Origin: Mycolicibacterium palauense | Lineage (GTDB): Bacteria; Actinomycetota; Actinomycetes; Mycobacteriales; Mycobacteriaceae | Length of the DNA: 63,477 nucleotides | Direction: 5' to 3' | NCBI RefSeq assembly: GCF_002592005.1 | Contig: NZ_NVQF01000032.1 | Span: 1-63,477 of the forward strand | Part shown: positions 51,309-59,806 of the stretch, one piece after another | Layout: each line of letters opens with the position of its first letter | How positions within the stretch are numbered: the first letter of the stretch is position 1 | Made by a program: the position numbers and the translations under genes | The notes under the pieces: model-generated | Databases searched by the model: none | The model's input: the letters and a program-made list of their open reading frames with translations, nothing else | What the model was told of the DNA's origin: nothing

Positions 51309-51767
51309 CTACAGCACCTTCTGGAAGGCCACCGGGTGCACCGGACCCGCCGAGGGCAGGGGCTCCTCGAGCCGGGTGTAGCCGGCGGCGGTGTAGAGGG
51401 CCTCGGCCTCGGGTTGGCGGTCGCCGGTCATCAGGTAGATCCGCCGGTAGCCGCGCGCGGCGATGTCGGCCTCCAGCTCGGCCAGCAGGGCACCGGCATA
51501 GCCGCGGCGGCGGTACCGGCTGTCGGTCCAGATCCGTTTGAGCTCGGCGGTCTGGGAGTCGAACCGCCGGAACGCGCCGCCGGTCACCGGGACACCGTCG
51601 ACCAGGCCGAGCACCAGCGCCCCGTCGGGCCCGGTGAACTCGTCGCCGGGATAGTTGCGCAGCGCCTCGAGATGGGCGGCCACCGTGCCGCCGTAGCGCG
51701 CCGAGTACTCGGCTGCCAGCTCGGCCAGCAGGGGCGCGGCCAGCGGATGGTCCTGGGAGACACGCAT
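51309..51767 (-). CDS. GNAT family N-acetyltransferase
   Basis: This 152-residue GNAT protein has QTAELKRIWTDSRYRRRGYA then GALLAELEADI, the acetyl-CoA loop with R/Q-x-x-G-x-G/A, and AEALYTAAGYTRLEEP near the end. Its substrate is unknown. ATG 51767 is preferred; GTG 51773 two codons upstream is possible. It is divergent from the SDR gene, and the operator-like palindrome in the 84-bp gap could serve both. Confidence 0.85.
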   Translation of the reverse strand: MRVSQDHPLAAPLLAELAAEYSARYGGTVAAHLEALRNYPGDEFTGPDGALVLGLVDGVPVTGGAFRRFDSQTAELKRIWTDSRYRRRGYAGALLAELEADIAARGYRRIYLMTGDRQPEAEALYTAAGYTRLEEPLPSAGPVHPVAFQKVL

Positions 51768-51812
51768 GAACACCGTCCAACGATCTCATGCGCCCGATCG
51801 CGGCCCGCAGGG

Positions 51813-51845
51813 TTGACACCGCAAAACTTGACAGGTGTAAAGTTT
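51813..51845. promoter_or_regulatory. SDR promoter with a 22-bp palindromic operator
   Basis: TTGACA (51813-51818) and TAAAGT (51838-51843) make a promoter with 19-bp spacing. Overlapping the -10 is the inverted repeat AAACTT-N10-AAGTTT (51824-51845). Its inner part, CTTGACAGGTGTAAAG, obeys CTTnACAnnTGTnAAG, the style of TetR-family operators. Binding there would block the SDR gene. Confidence 0.5.
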
Positions 51846-51851
51846 CGCGCC

Positions 51852-52727
51852 ATGGACAACATCAGGGGCAAGACGATCGTCATCACGGGGGCCGCCCGGG
51901 GCATCGGATACGCCACCGCCAAGGCGCTGCTGGCCCGCGGCGCACGCGTGGTGATCGGCGACCGCGACGTCGCCGTCCTCGACAAGGCCGTCACCGAACT
52001 GGCCCGCGGCGGGCAGGCGACCGGCTACCCGCTCGACGTCACCGACGCCGAGTCGTTCGCGATGTTCCTCGACAAGGCCCGCGCCGACGGCGCCGGTCAC
52101 ATCGATGTGCTGATCAACAACGCCGGGGTGATGCCGGTAGGCCCCTTCCTCGAGCAGTCCGACCAGGCCATCCGCACCTCCGTCGAGGTGAACTTCTACG
52201 GCGTGCTCACGGGCTGCCGGCTGGTGCTGCCGGAGATGGTCAAGCGGCACAGCGGCCACATCGTCAACATCTCCTCGCTGGCCGGCATGGTCGCGGTGCC
52301 CGGCCAGGTGGTCTACGCCGGCACCAAGTTCGCCGTGGTCGGGCTCTCCACGGCGATGGCCGACGAGTTCGCCCCGCAGGGGGTGGCCGTCAGCGTGGTG
52401 CTGCCGACCTTCACCAACACCGAACTGATCTCGGGCACCGCGACCTCCTCGGCGCAGAAGCCGGTGCAGCCCGAGGACATCGCCGCCGGCGTCGTCAAGG
52501 TGCTCGACAAGCCGGCGATCACCCACCTGTCGGTGCCGGGGCCGCTGCGCGCCGTCGGGGCGATCACCCAACTGCTGCCGCCCCGGGCGCGCCGCTGGCT
52601 CTCCCACAAGATGGGCAACGACACCGTCTTCCTCACGTTCGACGCGAACGCGCGCGCCGACTACGAACGGCGGGCCCAGTCGGCCGTCGGCGTCCTCGAG
52701 ACGGCACCGGAGCAGCCAAGCTCCTGA
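51852..52727 (+). CDS. short-chain dehydrogenase/reductase
   Basis: This 291-residue SDR has the nucleotide motif TGAARGIGYATAKALLARGA at residues 11-30 and NNAGVM near 89-94. The catalytic Ser lies in NISSLAG, with Tyr and Lys in VYAGTKFAV. A C-terminal extension of about 60 residues after the core (SVPGPLRAVGAITQLLPPRA) may contact the membrane or substrate. Substrate is probably a hydrophobic alcohol or ketone. ATG 51852 starts 8 nt after the promoter -10, so the mRNA has almost no leader. Confidence 0.9.
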   Translation: MDNIRGKTIVITGAARGIGYATAKALLARGARVVIGDRDVAVLDKAVTELARGGQATGYPLDVTDAESFAMFLDKARADGAGHIDVLINNAGVMPVGPFLEQSDQAIRTSVEVNFYGVLTGCRLVLPEMVKRHSGHIVNISSLAGMVAVPGQVVYAGTKFAVVGLSTAMADEFAPQGVAVSVVLPTFTNTELISGTATSSAQKPVQPEDIAAGVVKVLDKPAITHLSVPGPLRAVGAITQLLPPRARRWLSHKMGNDTVFLTFDANARADYERRAQSAVGVLETAPEQPSS

Positions 52728-52728
52728 G

Positions 52729-52813
52729 GCTCACGCGCCCAGGCCCCAACGGCGCTCACGCGCCCAGGCCCAACGGCGCTCACGCGCCCAGGCCCCACCG
52801 GCGCTCACGCGCC
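52729..52813. repeat. 25-bp tandem repeat at the SDR/LuxR junction
   Basis: GCTCACGCGCCCAGGCCCC begins each unit. Units run 52729-52753 (25 bp), 52754-52777 (24 bp, one C fewer) and 52778-52802 (25 bp), and a partial fourth unit enters the LuxR gene. Each unit carries a TGA-type stop on the minus strand (TCA), identical to the LuxR gene's own stop context, so the array looks like repeated duplication of that gene's end. Confidence 0.85.
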
Positions 52814-55423
52814 GGTACCCGCCCGCATCACCGCGACCAGCTCACCCCGCGATGTCGCACCAACCCGCTGGCAGGCCTTGAGGATATGGCCCTCGACCGT
52901 GCGCACCGAGGTGTGCAGCCGGTCGGCGATGTCCTTGTTCGTCAACCCGGCGGCCACCAGCTCGGCGACCTCGCGCTGCCGGCCGGTCAGCGGCGTCGGC
53001 GAGACGGGGCTGCGCAACGCGGGAGTGGACAACCCGCCGCACTCGGCGGCCAGCCGGCGGGCCAGCGTCGCCGCCAGCAACCCGCGGCTGCTGTGCTGGG
53101 CACCGGCGAAGGCCACCGCCGCCTGCGCCGCCGCGTCGGCGGCCGAGCACCGGTCACCCAGCTCCTGGTAGGACTTCTCCACCGCCAGGAGTTCCTCGCC
53201 GTCACCGCGGCGCAGGGCCTCGGCGTGGGCGGCGACGGTCCGGGCCAGCGGCAGACCCAGACGCTCGGCCAGCTGCGCGGCCCGCTCGGCCGCCGTCGCG
53301 TCACCCCAGAGCACCGCCGCCTGCAGGCAGGCCAGCTCATGGGTGGGCTGGTCGCGCTCACGGGCCGCGGCCGCCTCGTCGGCCACGGTCTGCACGGCCT
53401 CGGCGAGCCGGCCGGCGGCGGCCAGCGCCCACCCCGCGGCCACCGCGAGCGCGGTCTGCATGTGCAGATAGTCCGGCGGGACCACCGACCTGGCCCGCTC
53501 CAGCATCGCGGCGGCCTCGTCGGCCTCGCCGCGCTTGGCATGCGCCTCGGTCAACGCGAAGTAGCAGGCGGGCCGCAGCGTGGCCGCACCGTGGTGTTCG
53601 GCGGCCGCCAGCGCCTCGTGCAACAGAGTGACCGACTCACCCAGCTCGCCGCGCAGCATCGCCGCGCTGCCCTGCAGGAAGACCAGGTTGGCGTGCGGCA
53701 GCCCGGGAGCGTCGCGGGCCAGCTCGGCCAGCATCACCGCCGCGCGCTGGCACTCGTCGATGCGCCCGGTCAGCCGGCAGGCCCGCAGGTACACACCACC
53801 GAACCAGAACCGGAAATGCGCGGTCTCAAAGGAACTGGTCGCCCGCGCGATGGCGGCGTTGGCCACCTCCGACAGCCCCTCGGTGTGCCCCAGCGCCCCG
53901 CAGGCCATCACGTAGGCGACCGCCGCCATCATCGCGTTCAGGTCGGAGAGCCCGCCGCAGTCCAGCGCCTCCCGGGCCTTCTGCTCGGCCAGGGCGCACC
54001 GCCCGGCGATGACGTCGACGCAGGCTTCCAGGGCCAGCCGGCCGGCCCGCTCGGCCGCGGTTTCCGCCGGCCCGGCCAGTTCGCTCAGCAGCTCCATCGC
54101 CTCGGCGGGGCGGCCCAGCATCCAGATCATGTTGGCCGCGCGCATCAGCACCCAGTCGTGCGCGTCGGCGTCGTCGGCGGGAACGACGTCGGCCAGGAAT
54201 GCCTCGGCATCGGGGCCGCGTCCGCGCACCACCATGGCGCGGGCCTGGATCTCGGCCGCACCGACGGGGTCCCGCCGCGCGGCGGCATCGGCGAACCGGG
54301 CCGCCAGGTCCAGGTCGAGCAGCCGCATCGCGTGCCGGGCCGCCGCGAGCAGCAGCTGCGGATCCGGCGCGACGTCGGAGTCCAGCGCCAACTGGGCGCG
54401 CCGCACCGTGGTCTGCGGGTCGGTGTCCTCGCCGGATACCGCCGATCCCAGCAGCTCGGCGAGCCGGCCGCGCAGGTTGGACAGGTACATCTCCCCCGCG
54501 GCCGGGCGGCGCAACTCACCGAACAGCGGGTGGGCCAACCGCGCCAGCAGCGTCTCGGCCGTGCGCTCCACGGTGATCAGACGCATCTGTTCGGCGGCCT
54601 CCAGGTCCTCGCGGCTGACCAGCTCACGCAGGATGGGCACCGCCAGCGGTTCGCACTGCGTCAACGCGTCGACCACCAGGGCCGGCCCGGGGGGCAGCCG
54701 GTCCAGGCGGTTACCCACCAGGTCGCTCATGCTCTGTGAGACGGCGACGGCACCGTCCCACATCCACACGCCGCTGACCTCCCGGAGCCGGCCCGCGGCA
54801 ACCTGGTCCTTGACGAGTTGCTCGACGAACAGCGGGTTGCCCCGCGTGAGGCGCCAAAAGCGTTGCGCGCTACGGGAATCGATGGGCGCTTCCAGTAGGC
54901 TCTCGACCATCGCGTGGGTTGCCTTGGCCGACAGCGGTTCCAGGTCCAGCCTGGTCAGCAGGCCGTCCCGCCACAACGCCTTGACCGCGTCGGGTTCCCC
55001 GCCGCCGGTGCGCAGCGTCACCACCAGCCGGGCGGAACGGGTCTGGGCCAACTGATGTACCACGTGCGCGGAGAAGCCGTCCAGCAGGTGGCCGTCGTCG
55101 ACTCCGATGAGCATGCGGCCCGGCCGCTGGGCGACCAGTGCGTTGATCACCCGCCGAACGCTGGGACCGGGCTCGCCGGCCACGTCACCGACCGCGATCG
55201 CGAAGGCGCCCAGGGGAATAGGACGCGCCGAGGCGGTACCCACCACCCAGTGCGTGCGGGTACCCGGCGTGGCGGTCTGTACCAGCTCCCGCGCCAACCG
55301 CGTCTTGCCCACCCCGGCGGGCCCGGCGATCACCACACCCGCAACGTTGCCCGCCCCGCTCAGCGTCCTGCGGAGTGCCGCCAGCTCAGTGTCCCGCCCC
55401 GCCAGCGCGTTTCCGCTGACCAC
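52805..55423 (-). CDS. LuxR-family regulator with AAA ATPase domain (LAL type)
   Basis: This 872-residue regulator has an N-terminal AAA/NACHT-like domain with Walker A GPAGVGKT (34-41) and a Walker-B-like MLIGVDDGHLL. A long helical TPR-like middle follows, and a C-terminal LuxR helix-turn-helix reads LTGRQREVAELVAAGLTNKD then IADRLHTSVRTVEGHI. Ligand and targets are unknown. GTG 55423 is chosen because TATAGT lies 6 nt upstream and no start closer to the Walker A is better. It sits downstream of metZ on the same strand, with its own probable leaderless promoter. Confidence 0.92.
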   Translation of the reverse strand: MVSGNALAGRDTELAALRRTLSGAGNVAGVVIAGPAGVGKTRLARELVQTATPGTRTHWVVGTASARPIPLGAFAIAVGDVAGEPGPSVRRVINALVAQRPGRMLIGVDDGHLLDGFSAHVVHQLAQTRSARLVVTLRTGGGEPDAVKALWRDGLLTRLDLEPLSAKATHAMVESLLEAPIDSRSAQRFWRLTRGNPLFVEQLVKDQVAAGRLREVSGVWMWDGAVAVSQSMSDLVGNRLDRLPPGPALVVDALTQCEPLAVPILRELVSREDLEAAEQMRLITVERTAETLLARLAHPLFGELRRPAAGEMYLSNLRGRLAELLGSAVSGEDTDPQTTVRRAQLALDSDVAPDPQLLLAAARHAMRLLDLDLAARFADAAARRDPVGAAEIQARAMVVRGRGPDAEAFLADVVPADDADAHDWVLMRAANMIWMLGRPAEAMELLSELAGPAETAAERAGRLALEACVDVIAGRCALAEQKAREALDCGGLSDLNAMMAAVAYVMACGALGHTEGLSEVANAAIARATSSFETAHFRFWFGGVYLRACRLTGRIDECQRAAVMLAELARDAPGLPHANLVFLQGSAAMLRGELGESVTLLHEALAAAEHHGAATLRPACYFALTEAHAKRGEADEAAAMLERARSVVPPDYLHMQTALAVAAGWALAAAGRLAEAVQTVADEAAAARERDQPTHELACLQAAVLWGDATAAERAAQLAERLGLPLARTVAAHAEALRRGDGEELLAVEKSYQELGDRCSAADAAAQAAVAFAGAQHSSRGLLAATLARRLAAECGGLSTPALRSPVSPTPLTGRQREVAELVAAGLTNKDIADRLHTSVRTVEGHILKACQRVGATSRGELVAVMRAGTGA

Positions 55424-55429
55424 GGGCCG

Positions 55430-55435
55430 ACTATA
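55430..55435 (-). promoter_or_regulatory. candidate -10 box (TATAGT) for the LAL regulator
   Basis: On the minus strand TATAGT ends 6 nt before the GTG at 55423. It lies in the 40-bp gap after metZ, so the regulator gene can be transcribed independently of the metZ operon. Confidence 0.45.
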
Positions 55436-55463
55436 GCGCGCAGCGCCGGACGGCACCGCGCGA

Positions 55464-56699
55464 TCAGCGCCGCAGGGCCTGGTCGAGATCCGCCAGCAGG
55501 TCCTCGGTGCCCTCAAGTCCGACCGAGATCCGCACGACGCCGTCACCCAGGCCGATCGCGGCGCGGCCCTCCGGGCCCATGGCACGGTGGGTGGTGGTGG
55601 CGGGATGGGTGATCAGGGTCTTGGCGTCACCGAGGTTGTTGGAGATGTCGATCAGCGCCAGCTTGTCGAGCACCTCGAAGGCGCGCTCCTTGCCGCGCCC
55701 GTCGGGGGCGTCGAGCTCGAAGGTGACCACGGTGCCCCCGCCCGACATCTGCCGGGTGGCCAGGTCGTGCTGCGGGTGCGATTCCAGGAAGGGGTAGCGG
55801 GCCCAGCGCACCGCCGGGTGGTTCTGCAGGAATTCGGCGACGCGCTGCGCCGAGGCGTTGGCGTACTGCACCCGCACCGAGAGCGTCTCCAGACCCTTGA
55901 GCAGGGTCCAGGCGTTGAACGGGCTCATCGCCGGCCCGGTGTGGCGCATCAGCGTCTGCACGGGGCCGTCGATGTACTCCCGATCGCCGAGGATGGCCCC
56001 GCCCAGCACCCGGCCCTGCCCGTCGATGTGTTTGGTGCCGGAGTAGACCACGACGTCGGCGCCCAGGGGCATCCCCTGCTGCAGCAGCGGCGTGGCGAAC
56101 ACGTTGTCCAGCACAACTTTCGCGCCGGCCGCGTGGGCCATCTCGCTGACCGCGGCGATGTCGACCAACGACTGCATGGGGTTCGACGGGGTTTCGAAGA
56201 ACACCGCCTGGGTCGGGGTGGCCAGCGCCCGTTCCCACTGGTCGAGGTCGTCGCCGTCGACGAAGACCGTCTCCACCCCCCACCGCGGCAGGATCTCGTT
56301 GCACACCACGAAGCAGGATCCGAACAGGCTGCGCGCGGCGACCAGCCGGTCGCCGGCTCCCAGCAGCGCCCCCAGCGACGTGAACACCGCGGCCATGCCC
56401 GACGCCGTCGCGAAGGCCGCCGGCGCCCCCTCGATCAGGCGCAGCCGCTCCTCGAACATCGACACGGTGGGGTTGCCGTACCGCGAGTACACGTACCGGT
56501 CGATGTCACCGGTGAACGCCTTCTCCGCGGCGGCCGCCGATTCGTAGACATAGCCGGAGGTCAGATACAACGCCTCGGCGGTCTCCTCGAAGCCCGAGCG
56601 CAACAGCCCGCCACGCACACCGATGGTGGCCTGGCCGACACCGTCGGGCAGCGGTTTGGGTCTGCGCACCGAGGGCTTGTCGCCGGAGGTCGGGCTCAT
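55464..56699 (-). CDS. metZ: O-succinylhomoserine sulfhydrylase
   Basis: This 411-residue PLP enzyme of the Cys/Met metabolism family incorporates sulfide to make homocysteine. It has YVYSRYGNPTVSMFEERL, the SGMAAVF loop, SNPMQSLVDI, and Lys223 in YSGTKHIDGQGRVLGG as the PLP Schiff base. The C-terminal part contains ALIDISNNLGDAKTLITHPA. The ATG at 56699 overlaps the rhodanese stop by 4 nt, so sulfide or sulfane handling by the rhodanese may be linked to MetZ. Order matches Rv0390-Rv0391. Confidence 0.95.
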   Translation of the reverse strand: MSPTSGDKPSVRRPKPLPDGVGQATIGVRGGLLRSGFEETAEALYLTSGYVYESAAAAEKAFTGDIDRYVYSRYGNPTVSMFEERLRLIEGAPAAFATASGMAAVFTSLGALLGAGDRLVAARSLFGSCFVVCNEILPRWGVETVFVDGDDLDQWERALATPTQAVFFETPSNPMQSLVDIAAVSEMAHAAGAKVVLDNVFATPLLQQGMPLGADVVVYSGTKHIDGQGRVLGGAILGDREYIDGPVQTLMRHTGPAMSPFNAWTLLKGLETLSVRVQYANASAQRVAEFLQNHPAVRWARYPFLESHPQHDLATRQMSGGGTVVTFELDAPDGRGKERAFEVLDKLALIDISNNLGDAKTLITHPATTTHRAMGPEGRAAIGLGDGVVRISVGLEGTEDLLADLDQALRR

Positions 56700-57121
56700 G
56701 ACTGGACCCACGGCAGACCGATCGCACGCCAGCCGGCGGCGCCACGGTGCTTGAACTCGTCGAGGTCGCCCTCGAAGCCGTCCAGGATGTTGTACGACGG
56801 CGCGAGGCCGGCCTCGGTCGCCAGCGTGGCGGCACCGATCGAGCGGTTGCCGGAGCGGCACAGGAACAGCACGGGGCCGGCGCCGGGGCTCACCCCGGAC
56901 GCCTCCAGTCCGGCGTTCAGTTCGGCGAGGAAGTCCTCGTTGCGCTTGCCGTCGGTGTGGTTCCATTCGACGCAGACGAGCTTGCGGCCCAGACTCGACA
57001 GATCGGGCAGACCGACGAACTTCCACTCCGCGCTGGTGCGGACATCGACCAGCACGGCATCGGCCTCTTCGCTGAGCGTCTTCCACGCCTCCTCGGGCGT
57101 GATGTCTCCGGCGTAACTCAC
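56696..57121 (-). CDS. rhodanese-like sulfurtransferase
   Basis: This 141-residue single rhodanese domain starts SYAGDITPEEAWKTLSEEAD with AVLVDVRTSAEW. The active loop CRSGNRS contains Cys88, and IGAATLATEAG follows. It probably moves sulfane sulfur, plausibly for MetZ, whose gene overlaps it. GTG 57121 is chosen by similarity to the Rv0390 N-terminus. The GTG at 57139 would add six residues. Confidence 0.9.
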   Translation of the reverse strand: MSYAGDITPEEAWKTLSEEADAVLVDVRTSAEWKFVGLPDLSSLGRKLVCVEWNHTDGKRNEDFLAELNAGLEASGVSPGAGPVLFLCRSGNRSIGAATLATEAGLAPSYNILDGFEGDLDEFKHRGAAGWRAIGLPWVQS

Positions 57122-57185
57122 GATGTGAGAGTTTTCCACACCGGGTCTCGGGGCCCGACTCGACCGTCGCCGGTCACCGGCACCG

Positions 57186-57647
57186 TCACTGGGGACCGTC
57201 CGAGCACACCTTCCACTGCCCGTCCTCGCGGGCGAAGGTCATCGCCGTGTCGATCCGCCGGTCCGGGTCGTTCTCGAAGTGGTAGATCACCGTGGCGGTG
57301 GCCCGGTCGCCGTCGACCGACAGTCCCGTCATGCCGTCGACGAAGCGCGCGCCGTGGGCCTGCGCGGAATCCTGCTGGCGGGCCACCAGATCCGCTTCCG
57401 TGCCGGCCCGGGCGTCGCAGGTGTAGTCGGTGAAATCGGCGAAGTCCTTGCGTTGCAGCGCGTCGTTCTGGCCTATCACCGCGCGCATCACCCGGTCCTC
57501 GTCGGTCTCGTTGGCGCCCCGGATCAGCGCGCCCACGCCGATGCCGACCAGGATGAGCACCGCGATCGCCAGCGCCGCCAGGATCGGCGCCGAGCTGGCC
57601 CCGGTCCCGTCGTCGGACTCGCCGCGCCGGCCGATCACGGGCGCCAC
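57186..57647 (-). CDS. single-pass membrane protein with NTF2/lumazine-binding-like domain
   Basis: This 153-residue protein has one membrane helix (PILAALAIAVLILVGIGVGA) and an extracytoplasmic alpha+beta domain (DRVMRAVIGQNDALQRKDFA, ATATVIYHFENDPDRRID, FAREDGQWKVCSDGPQ). This is the pattern of mycobacterial DUF4878/lumazine-binding-like proteins. Two cysteines (YTCDA and KVCSD) may form a disulfide. Function is unknown. GTG 57647 overlaps the purT stop by 13 bp; GTG 57638 is an alternative. Confidence 0.78.
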   Translation of the reverse strand: MAPVIGRRGESDDGTGASSAPILAALAIAVLILVGIGVGALIRGANETDEDRVMRAVIGQNDALQRKDFADFTDYTCDARAGTEADLVARQQDSAQAHGARFVDGMTGLSVDGDRATATVIYHFENDPDRRIDTAMTFAREDGQWKVCSDGPQ

Positions 57648-58858
57648 AACCGTCGCAGCGCGGTCGACATCTGCCGGACCCGGTCCCGGGCCGCCAACAC
57701 GTCGGGGGCGGTGGCCAGCGCGACGCCCAGGCGCTGGTGCGGGGGCGCCCCCGGGTGTTCGGCGAACACCCGCACGTCGCTCTCGGGCACCCGCAGCGCG
57801 GCGGCCAGCGCGCGGTCCACCTCATGGACCGCCCCGCCCGGCGGCGCGCTGCCGTAGACCACCTCGGCCGCACCCGGGGAGATCATGATGGTGTCCACCG
57901 GGAGTCCCAGCGCCACGCGGGCGTGCAGCTCGAACTCGTCGAGCCGCTGCGAGCGCAGCGTCACCAACCCGCTGTCGCCCGGACGCACGCTCAGATCCGC
58001 GAAGTACACCTCGTCGCCGCGGACGAGCAGTTCCACCCCGAACACGCCGCGGCCGCCGAAGGCGTTGACGATCCGCGCCGCGATCGACCTGGCCGCGTCC
58101 ACGGCGGCCTGGCTCATCTGCTGGGGCTGCCAGACCTCCAGCACCCCGCCGCCGGCGTAGCCGTCGACCGGGCGATGGCCGATCGGCTCGCAGAAGTGCA
58201 GCAGCGCGTCGGCGCTGCGCAGCGTCAGCAGGGTGAGCTCGAAGTCGATGTCGACCACGGTCTCGGCCAGCACCCGGTTCTCGGTGAACCGTTCGCTCAC
58301 CGCGCGCTGCCAGGCCGGTTCCACGTCCTCGGGGCGCAGCAGCACCGACGAGCCCTCCCCGGGGACGGCGATCACGGGCTTGACCACCAGCGGATACCCC
58401 GCATGTTCGGCGATCGCGGCGAGTTCCTCGGCCGAACCGGCGAACCAGAACGGCACCGTGGGCAGCCCCAGCTCGTCGGCCGCCAACCGCCGCAGCGCCT
58501 CGCGGTCCAGGCCGAGCCGGGCGCTGCGCGCATTGGGCACCACCTGCACGCCGGCGGATTCGGCGGCCACGAGCGCCTCCACGGCCACGGACTCGGTGGC
58601 CACCATCAGCACGTCGGGCGCCAGATCGCCGATCAGGGCGGTGAGCTCGTCGGGGTCGGTCAGCCGGGCCACCGCGTGGGCGTCGGCAACGGCGTGGCCG
58701 GGCGCGCCGGCCTGACCGTCGACCGCCACCACCTCGGCGCCGAGTTGCCGAACGGCGCCCACCAACTGCGCGCCGAGATCGCCGGCGCCGAGCACCACGA
58801 CCCGCGAACGGCGACGGTCCGACGCCTGGCCCGCCGCGACCGGATGTTCGCCGGTCAT
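57635..58858 (-). CDS. purT: formate-dependent phosphoribosylglycinamide formyltransferase 2
   Basis: This 407-residue ATP-grasp enzyme carries out the third step of purine synthesis using formate. The N-terminal motif is VVVLGAGDLGAQLVGAVRQL. The ATP-grasp part has PLVVKPVIAVPGEGSSVLLR, the ENRVLAETVVDIDFELTLLT strand, and metal ligands in GGRGVFGVELLVRGDEVYFA with DLSVRPGDSG. ATG 58858 gives a length close to other PurT proteins. Upstream, TATCCT at 58934 on the minus strand precedes a nine-codon ATG frame (MSSAAGGIR), which may be a leader peptide. Confidence 0.93.
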   Translation of the reverse strand: MTGEHPVAAGQASDRRRSRVVVLGAGDLGAQLVGAVRQLGAEVVAVDGQAGAPGHAVADAHAVARLTDPDELTALIGDLAPDVLMVATESVAVEALVAAESAGVQVVPNARSARLGLDREALRRLAADELGLPTVPFWFAGSAEELAAIAEHAGYPLVVKPVIAVPGEGSSVLLRPEDVEPAWQRAVSERFTENRVLAETVVDIDFELTLLTLRSADALLHFCEPIGHRPVDGYAGGGVLEVWQPQQMSQAAVDAARSIAARIVNAFGGRGVFGVELLVRGDEVYFADLSVRPGDSGLVTLRSQRLDEFELHARVALGLPVDTIMISPGAAEVVYGSAPPGGAVHEVDRALAAALRVPESDVRVFAEHPGAPPHQRLGVALATAPDVLAARDRVRQMSTALRRLWRP

Positions 58859-58962
58859 GGCCGTCGACGTCCCGCCGGCCGGCACCCGCAACCGATCACC
58901 GAATTCCACCCGCAGCCGAGGACATGCTGTCCAAGGATAGGTGTGCCGGACAGGCGCCTGGG

Positions 58963-59178
58963 TCACCAGCGCCGATCGCGGCGGCCGTTCCGGACACTGG
59001 GCGCGTGGGTGCGGCAGTAGCGTCCCCATGACGTCGGCAGCCACCCGTAGTCGACGAGCAGTTCGTTGATCGCCTGCTCGACCAGCGCGTCGCGCTCCTC
59101 GGCCAGCACCACCGACAGCGTCATCTCCGTGGCACAGCTCTGACACTCGACATGGACGACGCCTCGCCACGAACTCAT
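58963..59178 (-). CDS. small Cys/His protein, hypothetical
   Basis: This 71-residue protein has a CQSC pair at its start and YCRTHAP later, together able to bind a zinc ion. A helical middle (EERDALVEQAINELLVDYGW) separates them, and a basic tail follows. DNA or protein binding is possible. ATG 59178 follows AGAGG at about 9 nt; GTG 59187 is an alternative. I know of no named family. Confidence 0.65.
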   Translation of the reverse strand: MSSWRGVVHVECQSCATEMTLSVVLAEERDALVEQAINELLVDYGWLPTSWGRYCRTHAPSVRNGRRDRRW

Positions 59179-59194
59179 ACTCAACACCTCTGCA

Positions 59195-59212
59195 CCGACT
59201 CGGTTCAGTCGG
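59195..59212. terminator. hairpin between the MarR and small Cys/His genes
   Basis: CCGACT-CGGTTC-AGTCGG is a perfect 6-bp stem with a 6-nt loop, 29 bp beyond the MarR gene's stop on the minus strand. There is no U tract, as is common in mycobacteria. It could end MarR transcription or lie in the leader of the next gene. Confidence 0.35.
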
Positions 59213-59240
59213 TCGGGCGCCGGTGGCCGACCTCCCCACG

Positions 59241-59744
59241 TTACCGCGGCCCGGTCGGTGGTTCTCGCCGAGCCGCGGGGCCGCCAAGGTCGCCCTGGAA
59301 TCCGCGCATGCCCTCGATCAGCGCGGCGAACACCCGGTGCGCGGCCCTCAGGTCCTCGTCGGTGACGTCCTGCAACGCCGCGCTGTTGTGGCGGGCCAGC
59401 GGGGTGAAGAAGGCGCGGGCGACCGCGAGACCGTGCTCGGCGTAGCGCAGAATGACCTTGCGCCGGTCCTGCGGGTCGGCCTCGCGGCGGACGTGACCGG
59501 AGGCGATCATCCGCTCGACGAGGTAGGTGATCGCGGCCCCGGACAGGCCCATGCGCCGGCGCAGCTCCCCGGCGGTCAGCGGTGTCCCCGCCTCGTCGGC
59601 CACCATGATGTGAATCAGCGCACGGAAGTCGTTGGGACCCAGATCGTTCTGGCCGGCGAACAGGCGGCCGATCTGCTCTCCCTCGGCCGTGAGTGCGCGC
59701 ACGTCGGCGGCGATCAGCGACTCCAGTTCGGGCCGTGCGGACAC
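59241..59744 (-). CDS. MarR-family transcriptional regulator
   Basis: This 167-residue regulator has the winged helix-turn-helix LTAGELRRRMGLSGAAITYL with VERMIASGHVRREADPQDRR and KVILRYAEHG, the standard MarR wing with D-x-R. It is divergent from an MmpL transporter gene with 62 bp between starts and probably represses it in response to a small molecule. GTG 59744 is used because TAAGCT lies 7 nt upstream on the minus strand and the protein then begins SARPELESLIAADV. Confidence 0.92.
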   Translation of the reverse strand: MSARPELESLIAADVRALTAEGEQIGRLFAGQNDLGPNDFRALIHIMVADEAGTPLTAGELRRRMGLSGAAITYLVERMIASGHVRREADPQDRRKVILRYAEHGLAVARAFFTPLARHNSAALQDVTDEDLRAAHRVFAALIEGMRGFQGDLGGPAARREPPTGPR

Positions 59745-59806
59745 GGTGACGAGCTTATGCCGCCCATATTGTTTAAGTAGATGAACTATCTGGGTAGGTT
59801 GGTGCC
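59745..59806. promoter_or_regulatory. divergent MarR/MmpL promoter with a possible MarR site
   Basis: Minus strand: TAAGCT (59752-59757) 7 nt before the marR GTG. Plus strand: TAGGTT (59795-59800) 6 nt before the mmpL GTG. Between them GTTTAAGTAGATGAAC (59771-59786) is an imperfect 16-bp palindrome in an AT-rich patch, the natural place for MarR to repress both genes. Confidence 0.45.
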
